From assembly GCA_905233465.1 (NCBI GenBank), contig CAJOEI010000002.1, forward strand, positions 112,654 through 176,653: a DNA stretch of 64,000 nt, written 5' to 3'. Positions 20,462-30,517 of this stretch are shown piece by piece. Position 1 is the stretch's first letter. Every line of letters begins with the position of its first letter. The DNA is from an uncultured Bacteroidaceae bacterium (GTDB taxonomy: Bacteria; Bacteroidota; Bacteroidia; Bacteroidales; Bacteroidaceae). Below the pieces are notes generated by a model that saw nothing but the letters and a program-made list of their open reading frames with translations, was not told the origin of the DNA and made no database searches. The position numbers were made by a program, and so were the translations under genes.

Positions 20462-23088
20462 TTCATCACCATTTGGAGGAACTTATCTATTGCAGCACTC
20501 AGCCCATCGATGTCGCGTCCGCCAGCTGTGGCGAAATGCGGTTGTCCACCGCCACCGCCCTGCATCAGCTTGGCGGCATCACGAATAATCTTGCCAACAT
20601 TCACACCGTGCTCCTTCACCAGCATGTCGCTGGCGGCACAAGTGAGCATTGGTTTTCCCTCGTTGACACTGCCGATACACACAATGGCATTATCCACCTC
20701 AGCACGAAGCTGGAAGGCGATGTCCTTGACAGCTTCAGCAGGCAAAATGGTGCGTCCGCTGATGAGGCATATGCCATTGCGTTCAACAGCATGTTGCAGC
20801 AACTCTTGCTTATAAGCCTGAGCTTTCTCGTGGATGAAAGCATCTGCCTGCTTCTTCATCTCTGCATTCTCACACACGAGGCGCTCAATGGCAGCCTTGA
20901 CATCAGGCACACCATTAAACAGCTGACGCATGGACTCAATGCTGTCTTGCAAATTATAGAGCACATCCTCGACCTTTGCTCCTGTTATGGCCTCAATGCG
21001 GCGTATGCCAGCGGCCACGCTGCTCTCGCCGACAATCTTGAACATACCAATCTGGCCGGTAGCCTTGACGTGGCAACCGCCACAGAACTCCACGCTGCTG
21101 CCAAACTGCACCACACGTACACGGTCGCCGTATTTCTCACCGAAGAGGGCTATGGCACCGAGTTCTTTAGCTTGCTCAATGGGCACATTGCGATGATCCT
21201 GAAGAGGTATGTTCTCGCGGATGCGAGCGTTGACGATGCGTTCTACTTGACGCAATTCCTCGGAAGTGACTTTCTGGAAATGGCTAAAGTCGAAGCGCAA
21301 ACCATCGGGCGAGACGAGCGAGCCCTTCTGCTCGACGTGTGTGCCAAGCACCTGTCGCAGAGCCTGATCCAACAAGTGCGTAGCACTGTGATTGGCCTCG
21401 CTGGCACGGCGACGGTCGGTGTCGACACATGCCATGAATGGCGCTTCGGGATGCTCTGGCAGACGTTTGGCAATGTGCACAGTGAGTCCGTTCTCGCTCT
21501 TGGTGTCGATGATATCAATAGTCTCGAACTCGCTGACGAGGGCACCCTGATCGCCTACCTGTCCACCCATCTCAGCATAAAATGGCGTGTAATCAAGGAC
21601 AATCTGATAGTAGGTCTGTTTTTTCTGCACTATACGACGGTAACGCAGGATGCGACATTCGTATTCGGTGTAGTCCCAACCGACGAAACTGGTAGATTCA
21701 ACTGCAGAACCGTCAACCACATTTACCCAGTCGTCTGTCTCCACAGCGGCTGCATTGCGGGCGCGCTCCTTCTGCTTCTGCATCTCGGCGTTGAATCCTG
21801 CCTCGTCCACTGTAAGTCCATTCTCGCGGCAGATGAGTTGTGTCAAGTCAAGCGGGAAACCGTAGGTGTCGAAGAGCGTGAAGGCATCTGTGCCGCTGAT
21901 TTCTGTCTTGCCAGCAGCCTTGGTATCAGCCATCACACGGTCAAGCAGCTTGATGCCCGTCTCCAGTGTACGCAGAAAACTCTCTTCCTCCTCCTTCATC
22001 ACCTTGGCAATGAGCTCGCGTTGTGCCACGAGTTCAGGATATGCCCCACCCATTTGCTCGGTGAGCGTAGGCAGCAACAGGTGCATGAACGGACGTTTCT
22101 GTCCGAGGAAGGTGTAAGCGTAGCGCACAGCACGACGCAAAATGCGTCGGATGACGTAACCGGCTTTGGCATTACCCGGCAGTTGGCCGTCGGCAATAGA
22201 GAATGCCACAGCGCGTATGTGGTCAGCAATAACACGCATGGCGACATCGATATCCTCGCTTTGGCCATAACGTTTGCCAGACAGCTGTTCGATGGCACGA
22301 ATGGTGGGCTGGAAGACATCGGTGTCATAGTTTGAGTGTTTGCCTTGGATGGCGCGCACAAGTCGCTCAAAGCCCATACCAGTGTCTATCACGTTCATGC
22401 CCAGAGGCACAAGCGAGCCATCGGCACGACGTTCAAACTGCATGAAAACGATATTCCAGATTTCTATGACCTGAGGATCGTCTTTGTTCACGAGTTCGCG
22501 TCCAGGCACTTTGGCTTTCTCTTCAGGTGTGCGGCTGTCGAGATGTATCTCCGAGCACGGGCCACAGGGGCCTGTATCACCCATCTCCCAGAAATTGTCA
22601 TGTTTGTTGCCATTGATGATGTGGTCGGCAGGCACGTGTTTTGCCCAGAAGCTGGCTGCCTCGTCATCACGTGGTATATTATCTTCGGGCGAGCCCTCGA
22701 ACACTGTCACATACAAATCTTTAGGGTCGAGACCCAACACGTTGACAAGGTATTCCCAGGCCATGTCGATGGCACCTTCCTTGAAGTAGTCACCAAACGA
22801 CCAGTTACCAAGCATCTCGAACATCGTGTGATGGTATGTGTCATGTCCCACCTCCTCAAGATCGTTGTGTTTGCCACTAACACGAAGGCATTTCTGTGAG
22901 TCTGCACGTCGACGAGGTTCAGGGTCACGCTGGCCAAGAATAATGTCCTTCCACTGGTTCATACCAGCGTTGGTGAACATAAGTGTGGGATCGTCTTTGA
23001 CGACCATCGGAGCAGATGCCACTATAGTGTGGCCTTGTTTAGCAAAAAATTCTTTGAAGCTCTCTCGAATTTCGTTGGCTGTGAGCAT
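20458..23088 (-). CDS. alaS: Alanine--tRNA ligase
   Basis: [47 protein letters not shown]. Confidence 0.97.
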   Translation of the reverse strand: MLTANEIRESFKEFFAKQGHTIVASAPMVVKDDPTLMFTNAGMNQWKDIILGQRDPEPRRRADSQKCLRVSGKHNDLEEVGHDTYHHTMFEMLGNWSFGDYFKEGAIDMAWEYLVNVLGLDPKDLYVTVFEGSPEDNIPRDDEAASFWAKHVPADHIINGNKHDNFWEMGDTGPCGPCSEIHLDSRTPEEKAKVPGRELVNKDDPQVIEIWNIVFMQFERRADGSLVPLGMNVIDTGMGFERLVRAIQGKHSNYDTDVFQPTIRAIEQLSGKRYGQSEDIDVAMRVIADHIRAVAFSIADGQLPGNAKAGYVIRRILRRAVRYAYTFLGQKRPFMHLLLPTLTEQMGGAYPELVAQRELIAKVMKEEEESFLRTLETGIKLLDRVMADTKAAGKTEISGTDAFTLFDTYGFPLDLTQLICRENGLTVDEAGFNAEMQKQKERARNAAAVETDDWVNVVDGSAVESTSFVGWDYTEYECRILRYRRIVQKKQTYYQIVLDYTPFYAEMGGQVGDQGALVSEFETIDIIDTKSENGLTVHIAKRLPEHPEAPFMACVDTDRRRASEANHSATHLLDQALRQVLGTHVEQKGSLVSPDGLRFDFSHFQKVTSEELRQVERIVNARIRENIPLQDHRNVPIEQAKELGAIALFGEKYGDRVRVVQFGSSVEFCGGCHVKATGQIGMFKIVGESSVAAGIRRIEAITGAKVEDVLYNLQDSIESMRQLFNGVPDVKAAIERLVCENAEMKKQADAFIHEKAQAYKQELLQHAVERNGICLISGRTILPAEAVKDIAFQLRAEVDNAIVCIGSVNEGKPMLTCAASDMLVKEHGVNVGKIIRDAAKLMQGGGGGQPHFATAGGRDIDGLSAAIDKFLQMVMN

Positions 23089-23134
23089 CTTTATAATTAA
23101 ATTTGACTGTTAATGCTGAATTATAATGCGGGCG

Positions 23135-23142
23135 CAAAGGTA
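23135..23142 (-). promoter_or_regulatory. Bacteroidales -7 box TACCTTTG upstream of alaS
   Basis: CAAAGGTA on + strand about 50 bp from the alaS start; -33 element not clear. Confidence 0.5.
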
Positions 23143-23277
23143 GTGAAAAAGTTGGAAGTAAATGGTTGAGAATTGAAAGATTTGTATAAAAATAGCAAAA
23201 TTATTGTCAAATGTTTGGTTAGGTCGCAGAATGGACGTACTTTTGTCAAGGAATCTTTCAAATTTCAACTTTCGAAT

Positions 23278-23625
23278 ATGCCATTAAGCCCACAGAAGGA
23301 CCTCAAGCAGTTTTATTCCATAGCAGAGGTGAGTGAGATGTTCTCGCTGCCAGCATCGTTGTTGCGCTACTGGGAGAAAGAGTTTCCCAGCCTTCGGCCT
23401 CGCAAGAGCAACAACAATGTCCGAATGTACACACGCGAGGATGTTGAGGAAGTGCGGCTCATTCGAGACTTGGTGAAAGGACGCAATATGAAGTTGGCAG
23501 CAGCTCGAGAGCTACTTCACCGCAACCGCGAAGGAGTGCGCAATAGTTCCGACTTGATGGCACGCCTGCAGAACGTGCGTGAGCAACTCGTGTCCATCAA
23601 ACGAGAACTTGACAGAATCAACTAA
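23278..23625 (+). CDS. MerR-family transcriptional regulator
   Basis: YSIAEVSEMFSLPASLLRYWEKEFPSLRPRKSNNNVRMYTREDVE; ATG at 23278 preferred over 23173. Confidence 0.85.
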   Translation: MPLSPQKDLKQFYSIAEVSEMFSLPASLLRYWEKEFPSLRPRKSNNNVRMYTREDVEEVRLIRDLVKGRNMKLAAARELLHRNREGVRNSSDLMARLQNVREQLVSIKRELDRIN

Positions 23626-23650
23626 GATGCTATTTTAGGCCATAAGGGAC

Positions 23651-25204
23651 TCAGAGCGTTACGCCATTCTTGAATATTGCAAACTCGGCATTGCCGTGAA
23701 CTTCCGCAGCTGTGCGCGTGCGGCCTGACGCAACGTCAATGACGCAGTTGATAAAACGTTGCAACAGCTCAGCCATCGATGCTCCATTAAGTAATGCGCC
23801 CGCATCGAAGTCAATCCATTGTGGCTTGCGACGGGCCAAGTCGCTGTTGGAGCTCACTTTCATAGTAGGGACAAATGTGGAGAAAGGTGTTCCCCGACCC
23901 GTTGTAAACAGTACGAGCTGACAGCCTGCCGCCGCCAAAGCTGTGCTTGCAACAAGATCGTTTCCTGGCGCGGAAAGAAGATACAACCCATCTCTCACCT
24001 CACTACTCTTTTCCCTCTTCTCTAATCTCTCACCATACTCCAGCACTCCCACAACAGGAACTGTGCCACCTTTCTGCGTACATCCGAGAGCCTTCTCTTC
24101 AAGCGTTGAGATGCCTCCAGCCTTGTTACCAGGCGAAGGATTCTCACCCACAGGCTGACCGTGACTTCGAAAATAATCTTTGAAGTCGTCAATGAGATGG
24201 CAAATCTGTTCCCGCACCTGTGAAGATACAGCGCGTTGAATGAGAAGTTGTTCTGCGCCAAACATCTCTGGTACTTCCGTTAGGATAGCTGTGCCGCCTT
24301 GCTCCTTGCAGAGCCAGTCGGTGAAGGCTCCAAGAAGCGGGTTGGCTGTGATACCAGAAAACCCATCAGAGCCTCCACACTTCAGCCCTATATGCAATTT
24401 ATTAATAGGTACACGCACGCGAGAGTCGGTCCGAGCCTGAGTGAATAATTCCCTGACAAGACGCAGGCCTGCTTCCACTTCATCACCCTCGACTTCTTGA
24501 CATATCATGAAACGAATGCGCTGGCGGTCGTAGTCACCCAACAGCATCTCGAACTCACGCGGCTGGTTGTTCTCGCAACCGAGTCCCACCACCAGCACGC
24601 CGCCAGCATTGGGATGCAAAACCATATCGCGAAGAATCTTGCGCGTATTCTCGTGATCGTCACCTAACTGAGAGCAGCCATAGTTATGCGGAAAGTAGTT
24701 AATCTCTACCTCGTTATATTCTTCTCCATCCACTATTTTATCCTGTATCTCAGCCCTAACTCGCTCCACTATTTGTCGACATATGCCATTGACACAGCCC
24801 ACTGTAGGTATGACCCAAATGTCATTGCGAATACCTACTTGACCATCAGGTCGCTGGTAACCAAGAAATGAGACTCCATCATCTCCACGCCGTCCCGTTG
24901 GCAAGGGGAAGTCCTCATCCTTACAGGATGGCAGAGAGGAGGCTGTCTCCAAATTTGTCTTCACATTGTTGTGATCTACCAATTGGCCAGCGGTGATATC
25001 CTGCTTGGCATGACCTATGGGAAAACCATATTTAATAATATCCTCACCCTCACGAATATCTCTCAACGCCACTTTATGCCCAGCAGGTATGTTGTCGGCT
25101 AAGACTATATGTTGCCCGCCAAATGACATCTCTGAATTGGCCATTAATGGCTGTAGTGCTACAGCAACTGTATCTAATGGATGTATTTGGAGTATTTCTC
25201 TCAT
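23651..25204 (-). CDS. uxaA: Altronate dehydratase (UxaA family)
   Basis: FLGYQRPDGQVGIRNDIWVIPTVGCVN, LKCGGSDGFSGITANPLLG. Confidence 0.9.
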   Translation of the reverse strand: MREILQIHPLDTVAVALQPLMANSEMSFGGQHIVLADNIPAGHKVALRDIREGEDIIKYGFPIGHAKQDITAGQLVDHNNVKTNLETASSLPSCKDEDFPLPTGRRGDDGVSFLGYQRPDGQVGIRNDIWVIPTVGCVNGICRQIVERVRAEIQDKIVDGEEYNEVEINYFPHNYGCSQLGDDHENTRKILRDMVLHPNAGGVLVVGLGCENNQPREFEMLLGDYDRQRIRFMICQEVEGDEVEAGLRLVRELFTQARTDSRVRVPINKLHIGLKCGGSDGFSGITANPLLGAFTDWLCKEQGGTAILTEVPEMFGAEQLLIQRAVSSQVREQICHLIDDFKDYFRSHGQPVGENPSPGNKAGGISTLEEKALGCTQKGGTVPVVGVLEYGERLEKREKSSEVRDGLYLLSAPGNDLVASTALAAAGCQLVLFTTGRGTPFSTFVPTMKVSSNSDLARRKPQWIDFDAGALLNGASMAELLQRFINCVIDVASGRTRTAAEVHGNAEFAIFKNGVTL

Positions 25205-25233
25205 ACGGTGTACTTATGATAACAGTGATACTT

Positions 25234-26586
25234 TTATTTGGGGCTACTTGTCAATTCCGTATAGTTCATTATACGCATCTCCGTAGCCTCGCATATTTCT
25301 TTTGCCAGATCATTGAGGGTATGGAAATGTTCATAGTTTGAAATGCCATCCATCTGCCAAGGCGATAGTATGAGCATCCGACCTTCAGCACACGCGAAAA
25401 AACGTCGCTCTGATGGCTTCCAATAGCGCGAGATGGGCTGCGCCTGCAAAAGAATCAAAGGATAACCCTCGTCAATGGCTTGATTGGCCACAAGGCTTTC
25501 GCCCCTCGAGATACCAGGTGTCACTAATACTGTTCCCTCATCTGCCTGTTGTATCAGCTGTGCTCTTTCATTGGCATAAGCCTTCGTCAGATGAGTGGGT
25601 GCCACCCGCGAATCAATAGCCATACGCTCACGCTCCTTATCAGTAAGGGCCACTGCAGCCAATATTGATGCCCGTTCCTCCGCGTCCACCTGCGTGAAGC
25701 GATGAAAGAAGACCTGCGCTTTCATCGGATATTTCAGGAGGAATAGGTTACCATAGGCCGCATATTCGCGCCCACCTATCCATAAATGCAACTGCCGCTC
25801 CATCAACCGCGGACACTCCTCGCGGATCCTCGCCCGCAATGGGTTCTCCAACATATATCGCTTGATATTCTCGAGCATGCCAGGGCGATTGATGATGCGA
25901 TCATGATAGCCGGATTCGAAAAGCACGGGTCGCAAGCCTTTCTCCTCTGGTATCCCCGCATTATATCCCGAAGGAGAAGCCTCGGGCACAATAACCACGA
26001 CAGCAGCCTGCTTTTCCGTTCCCTCATTCGAGGCCTCAGTGCCCAGCGTTTCTCCGCTGGGCTGCCTCTTGGCAGCAGCAGCGGGATTTATCACAGCGTT
26101 CTGAAGCGCCCACCAAGCCCTTGTGCAGCCCGTCTTGAAACCCCGGATTATGCTTCCCAGATGCTTCCCCTCTGGCAACCGCTCCTTCACGCGAATAAGT
26201 ATGTGAATATGATCAGGCATCATAGCCACACGCCAAACATCCACTTGTGGATAAACCATCGTAATCTTCGGCACCTCCTCTTCAAGCACTCTTCGACCTA
26301 ACTCCGACAATACCATGTGCGGTGCTTTCCAATCCCTCATCCATGCCTCTTTGTCCAACCGTTTCGTCGCCATCGCACTCCCCTCAATATGTCCGAATAC
26401 ACGAGCTCGTCCTTCCGTGACTATCGTCACCATATACGTTCCCACCTCACTATAGTCATGCGCCCAAGACCGCCGATGTCCGCTCGGCTTCACCTCGTTG
26501 CGCACAGCACCGTGATTGCTGTAGTGCTTCTCTTCGGATTGTTCCATTACAGGTAACATACAATGGTTTATTGTTCTTTTGCCCAC
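25234..26586 (-). CDS. RAYT/IS200-like (Y1 HUH) transposase N-terminal domain fused to a C-terminal Rossmann/DprA-like domain
   Basis: MMPDHIHILIRV HUH motif, ESGYHDRIINRPGMLENIKRYMLENPLRARI; C-terminal VTPGISRGESLVANQAIDEGYPLILLQ. Confidence 0.8.
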   Translation of the reverse strand: MGKRTINHCMLPVMEQSEEKHYSNHGAVRNEVKPSGHRRSWAHDYSEVGTYMVTIVTEGRARVFGHIEGSAMATKRLDKEAWMRDWKAPHMVLSELGRRVLEEEVPKITMVYPQVDVWRVAMMPDHIHILIRVKERLPEGKHLGSIIRGFKTGCTRAWWALQNAVINPAAAAKRQPSGETLGTEASNEGTEKQAAVVVIVPEASPSGYNAGIPEEKGLRPVLFESGYHDRIINRPGMLENIKRYMLENPLRARIREECPRLMERQLHLWIGGREYAAYGNLFLLKYPMKAQVFFHRFTQVDAEERASILAAVALTDKERERMAIDSRVAPTHLTKAYANERAQLIQQADEGTVLVTPGISRGESLVANQAIDEGYPLILLQAQPISRYWKPSERRFFACAEGRMLILSPWQMDGISNYEHFHTLNDLAKEICEATEMRIMNYTELTSSPK

Positions 26587-26696
26587 AAAAGTACAACAAA
26601 GCTCCGAATAATACCCTAACCTCCCATAAAACCTCGATTATTATAACTTTATTTCACTTTTGGCAATTACTCATTCCCGCCAAACATCCTCCGGTC

Positions 26697-26773
26697 GATG
26701 CTCTTGCATCATGCGGACGATGCTACTGCATCCTGCGGACAATGCACGTGCATCGTCCATAGGATGCATCATC
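26697..26773. repeat. Array C: GATGC-nnn-TGCATC palindromes with 22 bp period
   Basis: Cores at 26697-26710, 26719-26732, 26741-26754, partial at 26763-26773, separated by 8 bp (ATGCGGAC/CTGCGGAC/GTCCATAG). Confidence 0.85.
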
Positions 26774-26782
26774 TTATTAATA

Positions 26783-26822
26783 AAGTTGTGAGGGGCAAGA
26801 ATTCTTGTCCCTCACAACTCTT
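26783..26822 (-). terminator. Intrinsic terminator downstream of the frdCAB operon
   Basis: AGTTGTGAGGG(g/a)CAAG-AATT-CTTG(t/c)CCCTCACAACT hairpin with flanking T/A runs. Confidence 0.85.
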
Positions 26823-26837
26823 TATAAACAAGCTCAA

Positions 26838-27596
26838 TTAGTCAGCCAACTTGGCGCAAATGAACTCTCGGTTCAGACGGGCGATGTTAGCGATGGTCTC
26901 GTTCTTCGGGCAGACAGCCTCGCAGGCGCGGGTGTTGGTGCAGTTACCGAAGCCGAGCTCATCCATCTTGGCCACCATTGCCTTTGCGCGCTTGGCTGCC
27001 TCGGGACGACCCTGGGGCAGGAGAGCAAGCTGGGATACCTTGCTGGAGACGAAGAGCATGGCAGAGCCGTTCTTACAAGCTGCAACGCAGGCACCGCAGC
27101 CGATGCAGCTGGCGCAGTCCATAGCCTCGTCTGCATCCTGCTTGGGGATTAGGATGGCGTTGGCGTCCTGAGCCTGACCAGTGCGGATGGTGGTATAACC
27201 ACCGGCCTGAATGATCTTGTCGAAAGCTGAACGATCGACCATGCAGTCCTTGATGACAGGGAAACCTGCAGAGCGCCAAGGCTCGACGGTGATGGTGTCG
27301 CCATCGTTGAACTTACGCATGTAGAGCTGGCAGGTTGTAGCACCACGCTCGGTCTTGCCGTGAGGTGTGCCATTGATGTAGAGTGAGCACATACCGCAAA
27401 TACCCTCGCGGCAGTCGTGGTCGAAGACGAAAGGTTCCTTGCCTGCTTCGATGAGCTCCTCGTTCATAATATCGAGGGCCTCGAGGAATGAGGTGTCGTC
27501 TGGAATGTTCTTCAACTCGTGAGTGTCGAAGTGACCCTTCTCCTTTGGGCCGTTCTGTTTCCAGAACTTAATGGTTACACTGATATTTTTTGCCAT
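26838..27596 (-). CDS. frdB: Succinate dehydrogenase/fumarate reductase iron-sulfur subunit
   Basis: [16 protein letters not shown] and [19 protein letters not shown] clusters. Confidence 0.95.
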   Translation of the reverse strand: MAKNISVTIKFWKQNGPKEKGHFDTHELKNIPDDTSFLEALDIMNEELIEAGKEPFVFDHDCREGICGMCSLYINGTPHGKTERGATTCQLYMRKFNDGDTITVEPWRSAGFPVIKDCMVDRSAFDKIIQAGGYTTIRTGQAQDANAILIPKQDADEAMDCASCIGCGACVAACKNGSAMLFVSSKVSQLALLPQGRPEAAKRAKAMVAKMDELGFGNCTNTRACEAVCPKNETIANIARLNREFICAKLAD

Positions 27597-27601
27597 GGTG
27601 A

Positions 27602-29593
27602 TTAATTCTTGTAGTTACGGGTTTGTACCTTAATTGCTTCGTACTCCAGAGGCTCCTTGATGAGTTCGGGATCCTTGTCAGCACCCTGATACTCCCAGCA
27701 GCCTACGTAGAAGAAGTTCTCGTCGTCGCGCTTGGCTTCGCCTTCTTCCGTCTGGTATTCCTCGCGGAAGTGACCGCCGCAGGACTCGTTACGCGAGAGA
27801 GCATCGTGAGCCACGAGCTCGCCCATGGTGAAGAAGTCACGGAGGTGGATTGCCTTGTCAAGCTCCACGTTGAGACCTTCCTTGGAGCCTGGAACGAAGA
27901 GGTTCGTGTCGAACTCCTTCTGCAGTTCCTTCATCTTCTGGATACCGGTCTTAAGACCCTCAGCTGTGCGGCCCATGCCGACATACTCCCACATGATGTG
28001 GCCGAGCTCCTTGTGGATGGAATCCACGGAACGCTTGCCCTTGATGTTCAGGAGGCGGGTCAGCTCGTCATCGACAGCTTTCTCAGCCTCAGCGAACTCA
28101 GGCAGATCAGTGCTGATGCGCGGCCAGATAGCCTGGTCAGCGAGGTAGTTCTGGATGGTGTAAGGCAGCACGAAGTAACCATCAGCGAGACCCTGCATTA
28201 GGGCGCTGGCACCGAGGCGGTTAGCACCGTGGTCAGAGAAGTTGCACTCACCGATAGCGAAGAGGCCGGGGATGGAAGTCTGCAGCTCATAGTCAACCCA
28301 AACACCACCCATAGTGTAGTGGATAGCAGGATAGATCATCATGGGCTTGTAGTACTTCACGCCGTTGATCTCGTTGGCGAGGTCGCCGGGATAGACATCG
28401 GTAATCTCCTCGTACATGTCGAAGAGGTTGCCATAGCGCTGCTTCATGGCGTCAAGGCCGAGGCGGTTGATACTCTCGGAGAAGTCAAGGAACACAGCAA
28501 GACCTGTGTTGTTCACGCCGAAGCCCTTGTCACAACGCTCCTTGGCAGCGCGGCTGGCCACATCGCGAGGCACGAGGTTACCGAAAGCGGGATAGCGACG
28601 CTCCAGATAATAGTCGCGGTCCTCCTCGGGAATCTCCCAGCCTTGCAGTGTACCTTCCTGCAGCTTCTTGGCATCTTCCAGCTTCTTGGGAACCCAGATA
28701 CGACCGTCGTTACGCAGAGACTCAGACATCAGAGTCAGCTTGGACTGCTTGTCACCGTGAACGGGGATGCAGGTGGGGTGAATCTGAACGTATGAGGGGT
28801 TAGCCATATAAGCGCCCTTGCGGTAGCACTGAACGGCAGCCGTGCAGTTGCAACCCATAGCGTTGGTGGAGAGGAAGTAAGCATTGCCGTAGCCGCCAGT
28901 GGCGATGACGACAGCGTTGGCGCTGAAGCGCTCAAGCTTACCTGTCACGAGATTCTTGGCGATGATACCACGGGCGCGGCCATCGACAATCACCACATCT
29001 TCCATCTCATAGCGGGTGAAAAGCTTCACCTTGCCGGCTTGCACCTGTGCAGAGAGGGAGCTGTACGCGCCGAGCAACAGCTGCTGACCAGTCTGACCCT
29101 TGGCATAGAAGGTACGGCTGACCTGAGCACCGCCAAAGGAGCGGTTGGCCAACATTCCGCCATATTCGCGAGCGAAGGGAACGCCCTGAGCCACGCACTG
29201 GTCAATGATATTGTTACTGACCTCAGCCAGACGATAAACATTAGCTTCGCGAGCGCGGTAGTCGCCGCCCTTCACAGTGTCATAGAACAGACGATAGACG
29301 CTATCGCCGTCGTTCTGATAATTCTTAGCAGCATTGATACCGCCCTGTGCAGCGATAGAGTGTGCACGACGGGGGCTGTCCTGAATGCAGAAGTTGAGAA
29401 CGTTAAATCCCATCTCGCCCAGCGAGGCGGCAGCGCTGGCACCAGCCAGACCCGTACCGACAACGATAACGTCAAGCTTCAGCTTGTTCTTAGGGTTCAC
29501 CAGACGCTGATGTGCCTTGTAGTTGGTCCATTTCTCAGCAACGGGACCTTCAGGAATTCTGCTGTTTATCTTTTTTACTTGTTCAGTTGCCAT
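27602..29593 (-). CDS. frdA: Succinate dehydrogenase/fumarate reductase flavoprotein subunit
   Basis: [40 protein letters not shown]. Confidence 0.95.
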   Translation of the reverse strand: MATEQVKKINSRIPEGPVAEKWTNYKAHQRLVNPKNKLKLDVIVVGTGLAGASAAASLGEMGFNVLNFCIQDSPRRAHSIAAQGGINAAKNYQNDGDSVYRLFYDTVKGGDYRAREANVYRLAEVSNNIIDQCVAQGVPFAREYGGMLANRSFGGAQVSRTFYAKGQTGQQLLLGAYSSLSAQVQAGKVKLFTRYEMEDVVIVDGRARGIIAKNLVTGKLERFSANAVVIATGGYGNAYFLSTNAMGCNCTAAVQCYRKGAYMANPSYVQIHPTCIPVHGDKQSKLTLMSESLRNDGRIWVPKKLEDAKKLQEGTLQGWEIPEEDRDYYLERRYPAFGNLVPRDVASRAAKERCDKGFGVNNTGLAVFLDFSESINRLGLDAMKQRYGNLFDMYEEITDVYPGDLANEINGVKYYKPMMIYPAIHYTMGGVWVDYELQTSIPGLFAIGECNFSDHGANRLGASALMQGLADGYFVLPYTIQNYLADQAIWPRISTDLPEFAEAEKAVDDELTRLLNIKGKRSVDSIHKELGHIMWEYVGMGRTAEGLKTGIQKMKELQKEFDTNLFVPGSKEGLNVELDKAIHLRDFFTMGELVAHDALSRNESCGGHFREEYQTEEGEAKRDDENFFYVGCWEYQGADKDPELIKEPLEYEAIKVQTRNYKN

Positions 29594-29625
29594 AATATAT
29601 TAAGGTTTAATAGTTGATACTTTGG

Positions 29626-30318
29626 TTAGCCAAAGATTGCAAACTTGATGAGCACAGCAGCAAACATCAGTACCACGATGGTTGACCACCAGAAACCGAT
29701 GCATTTCCAGCGCTGGAACCAGATCTTGCCATTCCAACCCAGCGTCTGGATTGCGCTCCAAAAACCGTGGTTGATGTGGAACCAGATGGCGCACAGCCAG
29801 ATGACATACAACACCACAAACAGGATGTGCATAGGAGCTTCATGGAAGGTGTATACAATCCATCCGTAGCCATCAGCTGCACTCAGTGCATTGCCACCGG
29901 CAAACTCAATAGGCTTCTCCATCAACTCAGCCCACATCATGTGATACCAGAAATTGGCGAGGTGGAGACAGATACCCAAGCAGACAATAATGCCGAGCAC
30001 CAGCATGTTCTGACTGGCCCATTCCACCTTCTCAGGCTTGTTGGTCACTGCATAGCTGTCAGCTCCACGAGCCTTCTTGTTCTGCAACGTAAGCCAGAAA
30101 GCATACACAAAGTGTAAACACATCAGCGCTGCCAGTCCCACTGTAGCCACTACAGCATACCAATTTGCGCCAAGGAACTCGCAAATCATGTTGTAGCCCT
30201 CAGCGCTGAAGAGCGCTACGACGTTCATGCTTGCATGAAACGTCAGGAAGAGAATAAGCGCCAGACCTGTGATGGACATGACTACTTTTCTTCCAATTGA
30301 AGAATCAATTAACCACAT
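29626..30318 (-). CDS. frdC: Succinate dehydrogenase/fumarate reductase cytochrome b subunit
   Basis: Multi-TM b-type subunit, operonic with frdA/frdB. Confidence 0.9.
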   Translation of the reverse strand: MWLIDSSIGRKVVMSITGLALILFLTFHASMNVVALFSAEGYNMICEFLGANWYAVVATVGLAALMCLHFVYAFWLTLQNKKARGADSYAVTNKPEKVEWASQNMLVLGIIVCLGICLHLANFWYHMMWAELMEKPIEFAGGNALSAADGYGWIVYTFHEAPMHILFVVLYVIWLCAIWFHINHGFWSAIQTLGWNGKIWFQRWKCIGFWWSTIVVLMFAAVLIKFAIFG

Positions 30319-30370
30319 AAAATTTGGATTTAATAATTATAATTAGGTATAGTTTTGTTGTAAAGTGGTG

Positions 30371-30401
30371 CAAAAATACTTTTTTTCAATGATTACACAA
30401 A
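30371..30401 (-). promoter_or_regulatory. Bacteroidales promoter TTTG-N19-TATTTTTG driving frdCAB
   Basis: + strand CAAAAATA at 30371-30378 and CAAA at 30398-30401; about 50 bp upstream of frdC. Confidence 0.75.
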
Positions 30402-30471
30402 AGAAATATGTTATTTTTTCGTTTTGAAACACTTTTCCATCGATTTTATCGGTTTTTACAGCCCTTTTACC

Positions 30472-30479
30472 TAACTTTG
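30472..30479 (+). promoter_or_regulatory. -7 box TAACTTTG upstream of the CoA-transferase gene
   Basis: TAnnTTTG match 38 bp before the ATG. Confidence 0.5.
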
Positions 30480-30517
30480 CGGCCACTAATAGTATACAGA
30501 ACAACAAAAATCAAATT

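Noticed and set aside
20473-22335. 620-aa plus-strand ORF opposite alaS
   Set aside because: alaS on the minus strand is unambiguous; the antisense ORF is a codon-bias artefact with no recognisable domain.
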